Source: Streptomyces sp. CoH27 (GTDB lineage: Bacteria > Actinomycetota > Actinomycetes > Streptomycetales > Streptomycetaceae). Taken from it: 43,120 bases of DNA. Position numbers and translations under genes: made by a program. The notes beneath the pieces were generated by a model. The model worked only from the letters and a program-made list of their open reading frames with translations. It did no database searches and had not been told where the DNA came from. Of this stretch, positions 15,455 through 24,103 are shown piece after piece. The stretch covers positions 1 to 43,120 of the forward strand of contig NZ_JAIQYY010000021.1 in assembly GCF_020181035.1 (NCBI RefSeq), read 5' to 3'. Each line of letters starts with the position of its first letter. The stretch's first letter is position 1.

Positions 15455-16060
15455 ATGACTGACTCAGGGGGCGGTGGGCAGGCGCAGGTGCGGCGCTCGC
15501 GTCTCGCCGAATACGCGGAGATGGCCGGTCCCGCGAAGAACGCGGATCCTCCACCGGTGTCCGCCGCTCAGACGACTTCAGAGGCATCGGCCAACCCGGC
15601 ACCAGCCGGGCACGACGAGTCCGGCGGACCGCCCGGCTCACCCGGTGGCACCTGGTCAGAGGCCGATGCCCGAAGCCGCCGGTTCACCAAGGCGCTCGCG
15701 ACCTTCCGAGAGAATGCCGTACTGGTCCCCGTCCGGGACCGCGGTTGGCTGACCGCTGACTTCGGCGGTGTCCGCTGGATCCTGGCGTTCTCCGACGAGC
15801 CGGCGCTCGCACGCTACGCGCTTGCCCAGGGCGAGGGCCACGAGGAGTGGACCTACGAGACGGTGCTCGGTGCCCGGCTTCTCGACGTGGCGGTCCCGGA
15901 GGCGGGAGTGCCCTGCGGTGTGGCGCTGGACGCGGCCGACGGTGCTGAGCAGGCAGTGCTGTTCCCGCCGGTCGCCGGGATCGTTCCTGACGCGTACGCG
16001 GTGAACAAGGGATACGTGGGTGAGACGGCCATGACCGGCCGGACGGAGGAGCAGCGGTGA
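15455..16060 (+). CDS. SseB-like domain protein, first gene of the Rhs toxin operon
   Basis: A 201-aa protein. The first 75 residues are low-complexity (Gly, Pro, Ala, Ser) and look disordered. From about residue 75 to 185 is a compact domain (RFTKALATFRENAVLVPVRD, then GGVRWILAFSDEPALARYAL and VLFPPVAGIVPDAYAV) that I match to the SseB N-terminal-like domain found in many actinobacterial proteins of unknown role. I choose the ATG at 15455 (MTDSGGGGQAQVRR); an open frame upstream overlaps promoter-like DNA. Its stop overlaps the next start as GTGA, so it belongs to the toxin operon. Such proteins may act as chaperone or adaptor for secreted partners, but that is inference. Confidence 0.7.
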   Translation: MTDSGGGGQAQVRRSRLAEYAEMAGPAKNADPPPVSAAQTTSEASANPAPAGHDESGGPPGSPGGTWSEADARSRRFTKALATFRENAVLVPVRDRGWLTADFGGVRWILAFSDEPALARYALAQGEGHEEWTYETVLGARLLDVAVPEAGVPCGVALDAADGAEQAVLFPPVAGIVPDAYAVNKGYVGETAMTGRTEEQR

Positions 16061-16719
16061 ACGGGGGCGCGGCAGCGCAGGCAGGCGGTGGGGACCTCAC
16101 GACCGGAGGCCTCGACGAGATCGCCCAGGGGCTCACCCTGGCTCTGGGCGAGCTGAAGGACATCGGCATGGTCGGCATGGCGGGTGCGGGCCGGGGCTTC
16201 AGCATGCTGGAGTTGTCAGGTCTCGAACTGGGCGACGAGACCCTCACGGGCACCTTCCACTCGTTCTGCGAGCGCTGGGCATGGGGCGTGCGCTCACTGA
16301 TCAACGAGGGCAACGCGCTGGCCGTGAAGACGGGCATGTCGGCCGGGACGTATTACGAGACCGATCAGTACGTCAAAGGCACGATGAAGATCGGGCTGAA
16401 CTCGTTGATCGGCAATCCGCACGCGTCGGAGGACGAGGTCACCAAGGAGGGCTGGGGCGAGATCGCCACCCAGGACCTGCACCCGGACTACAGCAAACAG
16501 TCCTTTGAGCGGGCCTGGGACAACAGCCTCCAGGGTTGGAAGGACGCCGGCCGGGACATGATGACATCCCATATCGCCGGCATGCCGGGAATGAACCCGG
16601 AGGACATGCACAGGGCCTTCGGCGTGTCGGACTCGCAGTACAGCAAGATCCTTGACAACGCCTTTGGTCCCTCCCCAGAAGAACGAGCACGGATGCAGCA
16701 GGACGGGAGTACCGGCTGA
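16057..16719 (+). CDS. Helical WXG100-like protein upstream of the Rhs toxin
   Basis: A 220-aa predicted all-helical protein starting at a GTG (MNGGAAAQAGGGDL) that overlaps the preceding stop. No signal peptide or membrane segment is seen. It has a W-rich turn (SFCERWAWGVRSL, residues 69-81) and a YxxxD motif (Tyr99-Asp103), features reminiscent of substrates or partners of type VII (ESX) secretion. Its stop overlaps the toxin start (TGATG), so the two are translated together. I do not recognise a named family. A role as a heterodimer partner or export chaperone for the Rhs toxin is inferred from position only. Confidence 0.6.
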   Translation: MNGGAAAQAGGGDLTTGGLDEIAQGLTLALGELKDIGMVGMAGAGRGFSMLELSGLELGDETLTGTFHSFCERWAWGVRSLINEGNALAVKTGMSAGTYYETDQYVKGTMKIGLNSLIGNPHASEDEVTKEGWGEIATQDLHPDYSKQSFERAWDNSLQGWKDAGRDMMTSHIAGMPGMNPEDMHRAFGVSDSQYSKILDNAFGPSPEERARMQQDGSTG

Positions 16720-19700
16720 TGGGCGTCTTCGGGGACATCGGGCACGGACTCGAAGACGGTGCCAACTGGGCCATCGACAAAGGCGAGAAGATCGCCGACA
16801 CCACCAAGAAGGTGGTCGGCACGGGCATCGACTACGGTGCCCACAAACTCGGCGAAGGCCTCGATGAAGCCGGCTTCCACGGCGCGGCGCACAAGGTGGA
16901 GGGCTGGGGCGACGAGATCGCCTCCGACCTCGGCGCCACCCCCGGCGAACGGCAGCTCGGCGAGAGCGACGACCCCAAGGACCTGGTCCACGGTGACCAC
17001 GGCAAGATCGTGGAGACCGCCAAGCACCTGAAGAGCTTCTACACCGCCTTCGAAAAGGTCAGCGCCGGTCTGAAGCGGGTTGACTCCACGGGCTGGAAGG
17101 GCGAGGGCGGCGACGCCTTCCGCAAGAAGTTCGGCGTACACCCGGCGAACTGGCTGCATGCGGCAGACGCCTGCGAGGGCGCCTCGAATGCCCTCCAGTC
17201 CTACGCGGAGACCGTGAAGTGGGCGCAGGACCAGGCCAAGGATGCCATCGCGCTGTTTCAGCGCGGCAAGCACGCGTCCGAGAACGCCGTCAGCGCGTAC
17301 AACAAACGCATCGACGCCTACAACGCGAAGATCAAGGCGAACCAGGACCCGGGCCCCGAGCCCGAGCCCTTCCACGATCCCGGCAAGGCCGACATCGAGG
17401 CGGCCCGGGAGAAGCTCGGTGAAGCGCGTAAGCAGCGCAACACCGCCGCCTCCGCCGCCAACGGCAAGATCAAGGCGGCCCTGGCCCACGCGCCCGCCGA
17501 ACCGCCGCCGCTGGACCGGCTCGGCGACGACCTCGTCGACGGCTACCAGGCGGTCAACACCGAGCTCACCCACGTCGCCGGAGGCATCGTCAAGGGTGCG
17601 GCCGGCCTGGTCAACTTCGTACGCGGCCTCGACCCGATGGACCCGTACAACCTGACTCATCCGGCCGAATACCTGCAGGGCGTATCCATGACGCTCTCCG
17701 GTCTGGTTTCGACGGCGGCGCACCCCGAGCGGGCGCTCAAGGCTGCCGTGGACGGCTTCGAGAAGGACCCTTCCGAGTTCATGGGCCGGCTGCTCCCGCA
17801 GCTGATCGGCACGGACGGCGTCGGGCTGGCGGAGGGCGGGCTGAAGACCGCAGCGACCGCGGGCGCAAAGGACGTGGCGGAACAGACGGCTGTAAAGGAG
17901 TCGACGTCGGTCGCCGAGAATTCCGCCGCGGACGCTGCCAAGAGCAACCCGGAGAAGTACGACACCCCCAATCCCAGCGAAAAGGTCAAGGACGACCCTT
18001 CGGATCCGATCGACCTCACCACCGGCAAGATGTACCTCTCCCAGACGGATGTGGCGTTGCCGGGCGCCCTTCCACTGGTCTTCACACGACGTGTGGAATC
18101 CGGGTATCGCTTCGGCCGCTGGTTCGGCCCGTCCTGGTCCTCCACCATCGACCAGCGCCTGGAGATCGATTCCGAGGCCGTCGTCCTCGTCTCCGAGGAC
18201 GGCCTGTTGCTGGTGTACCCGCACCCGGCCCCGGGACTGCCGGCCCTGCCCAGTCACGGCCCGCGCCGGCCGCTGGAGCGCGTGGACGGCGGCTACACGG
18301 TCACCGATCCGCAGACACGCCGCGTCTGGCACTTCGCCGACCGTGGCGACGACCTGGCGATCCTCGAACAGATCGACGACGCCAACGGCAACTGGATCAC
18401 CTTCGAGTACGACGCCGACGCCACCCCCCTCGGGATCGTCTCCAGCGCCGGCTACGACGTTCGTATCTCCGCCGAGGCGGGCAGAGTGACAGCGCTCCGC
18501 CTGTCGTCGGCAGGGGACCAGACGCTGATGCGGTACGGCTACACGGACGGCCATCTGACCGAGGTGGTCAACTCCTCGGGGGTTCCGCTGCGCTTCACCT
18601 ACGACGAAGCCGGCCGCGTCACCTCGTGGACAGACACCAACAACCGCGGCTACCGCTACGAGTACGACGACCAGGACCGCTGCGTCGCCCAGGGGGGTAC
18701 GCACGGCCACATGGCCCTGCGCCTGTCCTACGACGAGACCGACCCTGACACCGGTCTGCGTGTGACCACCGCGACCACGGCCGAGGGGCACACCCGTCGC
18801 TACGTCGTCAACGACGCCTTCCAGGTGGTGGCCGAAGCCGATCCGCTCGGAGCGGTCACGCGCTTCGAACGCGACCGCTACCACCGTCTCCTCTCCCACA
18901 CCGACCCGCTCGGCCGGCGGACCACGTTCCGCTATGACGATGCGGGCAATCTGATCAGCGTGACCCGGCCCGACGGGCGCGAGGCGAGCTCCGAATACAA
19001 CGAGCTCGGGCTGCCGGTGAAGGTGGTGAACACCGACGGCACAGTCGTGCGTCAGACGTATGACGACCGCGGCAACCGCACGTCGGTGACCGAGCCCTCG
19101 GGCCGGACGACAAGGTTCGCTTACAACGAGGCCGGCCACCTGACCTCTGTAACCGACCCTCTCGGCCATACGACAACGGTCGTGTGCGACCGCGCGGGCC
19201 TCCCCCTGGAGATCACGGACCCGCTGGGCGCAGTCACCTACTACGAGCGCGATGCCTTCGGCCGCCCCGCCGCCATCACCGATCCCCTGGGCGGGACAAC
19301 CCGCCTGGAGTGGACGACCGAGGGCCACTTGGCCCGCCGCACGGCACCGGACGGCACGACAGAGTCATGGACGTACGACGGTGAGGGCAACTGCACCAGC
19401 TACACCGACCCCATGGGTGGTGTCTCTTCCTTCGAGTACACCCACTTCGACCTGCTGGCCTCTCGCACCGGCCCGGACGGGGTGCGCTACGAGTTCGAAC
19501 ACGACCTGGAACTGCGGCTGCGAAGGGTCACCAACCCGCTGGGCCTGACGTGGACCTACGAGTACGACGCAGCCGGACGTCTGGTCACGGAGACGGACTT
19601 CGACAGCCGTAGGCTCACGTACACGTACGACGCGGCGAACCGCCTGGCATCCCGTTCCAACTCACTCGGCGAGCTCGTGACCTTCGAGCGCGACGAGATG

Positions 19701-21497
19701 GGCCGGGTGATCCGCAAGGACGCGGCCGGCCAGGTCACGACGTACGCATACGACGCGACCGATCAACTCGCCCGCGCCACCGGCCCGGACGGCACGGAAC
19801 TGACCCTGAAACGGGACCATCTGGGCCGTGTGCGGCAGGAGACGGTCGATGGCCGGACGCTGACATACACGTACGACGAACTGGGTCGCCGAAACGGCCG
19901 TACGACCCCGACCGGGGCGACGACGAGGTGGGCGTACGACGCTGCCGGACGCTGCTCCGGCATGGTGGCCTCGGGTCGGGTCATCGACTTCACTTACGAT
20001 GCGGTCGGCCGTGAACTGGCCCGCCGCATCGGCGACACGGTCGCACTGGAGCAGGGCTTCGACGCGCTGGGCCGCCTGACGACACAGCAGGTGACGGGGG
20101 CCCAGGGCCTCACCATCCAGTCCCGCACGTACACCTACCGCACCGACGGAAACCTCATCGGCATCGCCGACCAACTGTTCGGCAGCCGCCACTTCGACCT
20201 GGACGCGGCAGGCCGGGTGACGGCCGTCCATGCGGCCCAGTGGACCGAGCAGTACGCCTACGACGCCGCGGGCAATCAGACTCAGGCGTCCTGGCCGTCC
20301 CACCACCCCGGCGGGGAAGCAGTCGGCGCGCGCGAGTACACGGGCACTCGCATCACCCGCGCGGGCAGCGTGCGCTACGAACACGACGCCCTCGGCCGTG
20401 TCACCCTGCGGCAGAAGACCCGCCTGTCCCGGAAGCCCGACACCTGGCGCTACGAATGGGACGCCGAGGACCGCCTCACGGGGACTGTCACCCCGGACGG
20501 CACCCGCTGGCGCTACGTCTACGATCCGCTCGGCCGCCGCACTGCGAAGCTCCGCCTGGCCGCCGACGGCGAAACGATCGTCGAGCGGGTCGACTTCACG
20601 TGGGACGGCACCACTCTGTGCGAGCAGACCACCACGTCTTCGGACCTGCCGAACCCAGTCACGCTCACCTGGGACCATCAGGGGTTGCAGCCGATCGCCC
20701 AGACAGAGCGCATCACATCGGCCGAGGCCTCACAAAAAGAGATCGACGCCCGCTTCTTCGCGATCGTCACCGACCTCGTCGGCGCTCCGAGTGAACTGGT
20801 CGACGAGCAGGGCGAGATCGCCTGGCACAGCCGGAGCACCATCTGGGGCACCACGGCCTGGGCCGCCAGGAGCACCACCTACACGCCCTTGCGCTTTCCC
20901 GGGCAGTATTACGACCCCGAAACCGGCCTCCACCACAACTACTTCCGCCACTACGACCCTGAGACCGCCCGCTACCTCACCCCTGACCCTCTCGGACTCG
21001 CACCCGCACCGAATCCGGACACATACGTACACAATCCCACCATCTGGGTCGACCCGCTGGGGCTTGCTCCGAAGAAACCGGCCACTGGAACCGCACCAAG
21101 TTTCGTCGCCGGGAGCGACGGAATCATGGATGTGCGCGGTATGGGACGACCTGACAACGAATTGGTCTTGAGCGGACACGGCGGAATACGCGCTGGCGAC
21201 GGATCCATTGTGACCGTTCCGGAAGGAACCCGTCTCCATATGTACAGCAACCACGGAGAACCGATTTCCGATGCTCTTGGAAACAAGATCGAAACCGGTA
21301 ATCCGTCAGCCCTCCATGTGTATGGACCGGGAGACAAGCTCCCCAATTACTCACTATTCGAACCAGATGGCCTCAACATTCTGGGCACACCACGCAATGT
21401 GACCGTATCGGGGGAAACCCGGCTTTCAGATCTACTCCGCCCCAATATGGGGTCAGTACACTGGGCAGCCTGTCGATCCATCATCCCCGTCGGTTAG
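16719..21497 (+). CDS. Rhs-type polymorphic toxin with WXG-like N-terminus
   Basis: A 1592-aa multi-part toxin. Residues 1-190 are helical with a WXG turn at 126-128 (GWKGEGGDAF), typical of T7SS-routed toxins, and there is no signal peptide. After a linker, residues about 425-520 match the DUF6531 entry domain (DPIDLTTGKMYLSQTDVALP). About 530-1390 are YD/RHS repeats (many copies of YDxxGR and DPLG). Residues 1392-1449 form the RHS core (YYDPETGLHHNYFRHYDPE, RYLTPDPLGL) ending in the DPLGL cleavage-type motif. The last 143 residues (1450-1592) are the variable tip: it has LSGHGG with His1487 and WAACRS with Cys1585, an HG/AC pair as in clan CD (caspase-like) peptidases; I also recall a similar domain called 'putative adhesin Stv'. 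The tip DNA is visibly lower in GC. A candidate immunity gene follows after 10 nt. Confidence 0.85.
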   Translation: MGVFGDIGHGLEDGANWAIDKGEKIADTTKKVVGTGIDYGAHKLGEGLDEAGFHGAAHKVEGWGDEIASDLGATPGERQLGESDDPKDLVHGDHGKIVETAKHLKSFYTAFEKVSAGLKRVDSTGWKGEGGDAFRKKFGVHPANWLHAADACEGASNALQSYAETVKWAQDQAKDAIALFQRGKHASENAVSAYNKRIDAYNAKIKANQDPGPEPEPFHDPGKADIEAAREKLGEARKQRNTAASAANGKIKAALAHAPAEPPPLDRLGDDLVDGYQAVNTELTHVAGGIVKGAAGLVNFVRGLDPMDPYNLTHPAEYLQGVSMTLSGLVSTAAHPERALKAAVDGFEKDPSEFMGRLLPQLIGTDGVGLAEGGLKTAATAGAKDVAEQTAVKESTSVAENSAADAAKSNPEKYDTPNPSEKVKDDPSDPIDLTTGKMYLSQTDVALPGALPLVFTRRVESGYRFGRWFGPSWSSTIDQRLEIDSEAVVLVSEDGLLLVYPHPAPGLPALPSHGPRRPLERVDGGYTVTDPQTRRVWHFADRGDDLAILEQIDDANGNWITFEYDADATPLGIVSSAGYDVRISAEAGRVTALRLSSAGDQTLMRYGYTDGHLTEVVNSSGVPLRFTYDEAGRVTSWTDTNNRGYRYEYDDQDRCVAQGGTHGHMALRLSYDETDPDTGLRVTTATTAEGHTRRYVVNDAFQVVAEADPLGAVTRFERDRYHRLLSHTDPLGRRTTFRYDDAGNLISVTRPDGREASSEYNELGLPVKVVNTDGTVVRQTYDDRGNRTSVTEPSGRTTRFAYNEAGHLTSVTDPLGHTTTVVCDRAGLPLEITDPLGAVTYYERDAFGRPAAITDPLGGTTRLEWTTEGHLARRTAPDGTTESWTYDGEGNCTSYTDPMGGVSSFEYTHFDLLASRTGPDGVRYEFEHDLELRLRRVTNPLGLTWTYEYDAAGRLVTETDFDSRRLTYTYDAANRLASRSNSLGELVTFERDEMGRVIRKDAAGQVTTYAYDATDQLARATGPDGTELTLKRDHLGRVRQETVDGRTLTYTYDELGRRNGRTTPTGATTRWAYDAAGRCSGMVASGRVIDFTYDAVGRELARRIGDTVALEQGFDALGRLTTQQVTGAQGLTIQSRTYTYRTDGNLIGIADQLFGSRHFDLDAAGRVTAVHAAQWTEQYAYDAAGNQTQASWPSHHPGGEAVGAREYTGTRITRAGSVRYEHDALGRVTLRQKTRLSRKPDTWRYEWDAEDRLTGTVTPDGTRWRYVYDPLGRRTAKLRLAADGETIVERVDFTWDGTTLCEQTTTSSDLPNPVTLTWDHQGLQPIAQTERITSAEASQKEIDARFFAIVTDLVGAPSELVDEQGEIAWHSRSTIWGTTAWAARSTTYTPLRFPGQYYDPETGLHHNYFRHYDPETARYLTPDPLGLAPAPNPDTYVHNPTIWVDPLGLAPKKPATGTAPSFVAGSDGIMDVRGMGRPDNELVLSGHGGIRAGDGSIVTVPEGTRLHMYSNHGEPISDALGNKIETGNPSALHVYGPGDKLPNYSLFEPDGLNILGTPRNVTVSGETRLSDLLRPNMGSVHWAACRSIIPVG

Positions 21498-21507
21498 GAA
21501 ATCCAAA

Positions 21508-21927
21508 ATGACTCACTATGCAGACCTGTCCCCCTATGAATATGTCAAGGAGTCGATCCCGGCAGCAGTGACCGCGGTCAACGTGGGCTGGCTGGAACCG
21601 GGCGAGGAATACCCGCAGGGGGATGTTCCCGACGGCTTCATCGAAACCCTGGCCATCATCGTGCGGGACAGCCGTCAGATGAAAATGCGTGGATGGCACA
21701 GTTGCCCGCTCCCGCACGTCGGCTACACAGCGGGCTACCCGATCAGGGTCGACGTGGACGGACAGGACGTCGCCCTCGGTGCGGCCGAGGTTCGGGTCGT
21801 CGCCCGGTCCGGAGAGTGGATGATCGCACCGGATCTCATCCTTCACTATGTGTCGAACCACTCCTACAAGCCTCCAGCGGATTTCATCGATGCCGTGCTG
21901 AATCAGCGCATCGCGCCCGCCGTGTGA
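21508..21927 (+). CDS. Candidate immunity protein for the Rhs tip
   Basis: A 139-aa soluble protein beginning MTHYADLSPYEYVKESIPAA, placed 10 nt after the toxin stop, the usual position of the cognate immunity gene. The sequence has VNVGWLEPGEEYPQGD near residue 24 and a RGWHSCPLPHVG segment near residue 61 that could bind metal or a ligand through His and Cys. The C-terminal part (LILHYVSNHSYKPPADFIDA) fits a family of uncharacterised proteins found after Rhs and other toxin genes, but I cannot name it with certainty. It has no signal peptide. The immunity role is inferred from position. Confidence 0.65.
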   Translation: MTHYADLSPYEYVKESIPAAVTAVNVGWLEPGEEYPQGDVPDGFIETLAIIVRDSRQMKMRGWHSCPLPHVGYTAGYPIRVDVDGQDVALGAAEVRVVARSGEWMIAPDLILHYVSNHSYKPPADFIDAVLNQRIAPAV

Positions 21928-21962
21928 CGAGGCCGCAAAAGTCACCGAAGGGGACTCACTGG

Positions 21963-22248
21963 ATGGTAACGAAAGAGGAGGCGGTGGCGGCGGCCGCCCG
22001 GCTCCTGAAAACACTCGCCTATCCCGACCGGGCCGATTCTGTGGTTGTATTTCCTGACACGGCAATCGAATTCCGCTACGGCTGGACAGTGCGCTTCGAT
22101 TTTTAAGGAGCATCTGGAAACGGGCGACCCGATGGCGGCACCGTTCAGTTCGATGATCGTCGCCCCGCACGACGGCACGGCGGCCCACTTCCCTCCGACG
22201 TTCCTGCCGACAGGGGAGTACATGGAGCGGCGGGCCGCTGGTGACTGA
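21963..22248 (+). pseudogene. Frameshifted YrhB/Imm35-like immunity gene
   Basis: The first frame gives 47 residues (MVTKEEAVAAAARLLKTLAY to GWTVRFDF) and stops at TAA 22104-22106. The next frame continues at once with KEHLETGDPMAAPFSSMIV and runs to 22248. Joined, the two halves read as one protein of about 94 aa with the order expected of the YrhB-like immunity family (N-terminal helix, GWxVxF strand, LxTGD turn, C-terminal PTGEY). One extra T in the run of five Ts at 22100-22104 explains the break. It may be a real inactivation, a phase-variable tract or a sequencing error. It sits directly behind the intact candidate immunity gene, as an orphan immunity cassette. Confidence 0.65.
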
Positions 22249-22270
22249 CCGCCGAAGAAAGGCCATTGAG

Positions 22271-22776
22271 ATGCCAGGTCCCGACCAGCGGGTCCCGGCC
22301 TGGCTGCACATGACCTACGGCGGGCTGGTAGAGCCGGCCTCACCCCATCCGGTCAGCTCGTCCTGCTGGATGGCCTGACCTCTTCACTCGCCCGGCTCGA
22401 CACGGCACCACTGCTGCGCGAGATCGTCCTCCTGCGGGCCCTGCCCGGGGCATCCGCAGGTCGGCGTTCTCCCTGGCAGCAATCGGCTCCGGACAAGACG
22501 CGGCGCGGCTGGGTCTCCTCCTGCAACAGCAGGCGCTTCCTGGATGACGGGCAGTGGCAGGACGCCATGCTGGACGCGCTCTCGGCGCTGCCGGTCGGTG
22601 CCCGCGCCCTGGTCTTGGTCCGCCGGACGGACGGCCGCGGCCGCGGGGCCGTGGGCTGACTCTTGAATGCGGTGCGCCTGGAGGACGGTGTCGTGGTCAT
22701 CGACGGCTCGTCGGACGGGCCGGTGTCTTTCGACCCGACGGGCGTCCACGGCCTGCATGTGATCCGCTATCGCTGA
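22271..22776 (+). pseudogene. Decayed open frames, possible toxin-domain remnant
   Basis: A start at 22271 (MPGPDQRVPAWLHMTYGGLV) runs only 35 codons. The neighbouring frame is open from 22270 to a TGA at 22660 and, after that stop, stays open to 22776. Read through, it contains LTPSGQLVLLDGLTSSLARL, DAMLDALSALPVGARALVLV and then LLNAVRLEDGVVVIDGSSDG. The last segments resemble the second half of papain-like 'Tox-PL' toxin domains (GHxxNAVxxDGxVxxxDGQ), but the expected His position is lost at the stop. Frameshift near 22340 and the stop at 22658-22660 both argue for a dead gene. Family assignment is tentative. Confidence 0.45.
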
Positions 22777-22808
22777 ATTGGCCCACTCTCGTCGCGGGCA
22801 ATTGGATC

Positions 22809-22837
22809 TTGGGGCGGGGCCAGGAGCTGTCTAGCGT
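22809..22837 (+). promoter_or_regulatory. Candidate promoter of the MFS gene
   Basis: TTGGGG (22809-22814), 17-nt spacer, TAGCGT (22832-22837). The ATG follows only 8 nt after the -10, so the transcript would start at or next to the A of the ATG and be leaderless, a common mode in Streptomyces. No Shine-Dalgarno sequence stands before the ATG. Confidence 0.45.
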
Positions 22838-22845
22838 CTCTGTAC

Positions 22846-24084
22846 ATGACAGTTCCCGCCCCGACCGAGAAGACAGCCCCTGAAGAGACAGCGCCCGAGC
22901 TGGCGGACCAGCCTACGACTTCACCCCCACCGCACCCCCGCCTGATCACCCTCCTCGCGGCGGCCTGCGGCCTGATCGCCGCCTGTCTCTACTACTGCCA
23001 GCCCCTGCTCCCCCGGATCGCGGACTCCTACGGCGCCTCCCCCTCCGCCGCCGGCGCGCTGGTGACCGCCACCCAGGCCGGCTACACCCTGGGCCTGCTG
23101 CTGATCGTCCCGCTCGGCGACATCGTCGCGCGCCGCCGGCTGATCGCGATCCTGCTCGGCGCGGCCGGCGCCGGAATGCTCCTGTCCGGAGCGGCTCCCG
23201 CACTGTGGGTACTGCAGGCCGGAGGTTTCGCCGTGGGCGCCGGGGCGGTCGTCATCCAGATCCTCATCCCGTACGCGGCCTCCATCGTGCCCGCGGACCA
23301 GCGCGGCCGGGCGATGGCCACCCTGCTCACCGGCGTCCTGCTCGGCATCCTGTGCTCCCGTACGGCGGCCGGGCTGCTCGGCGGAGCCTTCGGCTGGCGC
23401 ACGGTGTTCCTGGCCGCGGCCGGAACGCTGGCGGCCGTGGCCCTGCTCCTCGTCCGGCTGCTGCCCCCGTCCCCGCCGGACGTGTCCCTCGGCTACGGCG
23501 CCCAGCTCGCCGCCACGCTCCGGCTGGCCGCCGCGGAACCGGTCCTGCGCCGCCGCTCACTGATCGGCGCGTGCTGCTTCGCCGCCTTCAGCGTCTTCTG
23601 GGCCACCTCGGCGTTCCTGCTCGCCGGCCCCCACTACGGCTGGAGCACGTCCGCGATCGGGCTGTTCGCGCTGGTGGGCGCGGCGGGCGCGATCGCGGCC
23701 AAGGCGACGGGCCGCATCGTCGACACCGGCCGCGAGGCGGTGGCCACCGGTGTGCTGCTCGCCCTGGGCGTGGCCGCGTTCGCCGCGCTGTGGCCGGGCG
23801 GCCGCAGTCTGGTCTGGCTGGTGGCCGGGGTCCTGGTGCTGGACGTCGTGGTGCACGGCGTCCATCTGCTGAACATGAGCGTCGTCTACGACCTTCCGGA
23901 CCACCCCAGGGCCCGGATCGCCTCGGTCTACATGACGTCGTACTACCTCGGCGGCGCGGCCGGCTCCGCGATCGGCGTCACCGCGTACCGCTTCGGCGGG
24001 TGGGGAGCCGTCCCGGCGACGGGAGCGGCGCTGCTTGCGGTGGCGCTGGTGGTGTGGGCCGTGGGCCTTCGGCGGCGTACGTGA
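22846..24084 (+). CDS. Major facilitator superfamily transporter
   Basis: A 412-aa inner-membrane protein with a 30-residue polar, Pro/Thr-rich N-terminus followed by 12 predicted transmembrane helices. The MFS loop 2-3 motif is present as GDIVARRRLIAI (the usual G-x3-D-x2-GRR pattern) near residue 88. The fourth-to-fifth helix region has VPADQRGRAMATLLTGVLLG. It resembles DHA1-type proton-driven drug or small-molecule exporters, but substrate cannot be told. It stands alone on this strand, is convergent with the next gene (19 nt between stops), and has a promoter suggesting a leaderless mRNA. Confidence 0.88.
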   Translation: MTVPAPTEKTAPEETAPELADQPTTSPPPHPRLITLLAAACGLIAACLYYCQPLLPRIADSYGASPSAAGALVTATQAGYTLGLLLIVPLGDIVARRRLIAILLGAAGAGMLLSGAAPALWVLQAGGFAVGAGAVVIQILIPYAASIVPADQRGRAMATLLTGVLLGILCSRTAAGLLGGAFGWRTVFLAAAGTLAAVALLLVRLLPPSPPDVSLGYGAQLAATLRLAAAEPVLRRRSLIGACCFAAFSVFWATSAFLLAGPHYGWSTSAIGLFALVGAAGAIAAKATGRIVDTGREAVATGVLLALGVAAFAALWPGGRSLVWLVAGVLVLDVVVHGVHLLNMSVVYDLPDHPRARIASVYMTSYYLGGAAGSAIGVTAYRFGGWGAVPATGAALLAVALVVWAVGLRRRT

Positions 24085-24103
24085 CGACGATGACGCCGCC
24101 GCA

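Noticed and set aside
16488..19328. Very long minus-strand open frame across the Rhs gene
   Set aside because: It is a GC-driven antisense shadow with Gly/Arg/Val-rich, domain-free sequence, while the plus strand encodes clear RHS repeats with proper starts and overlaps.
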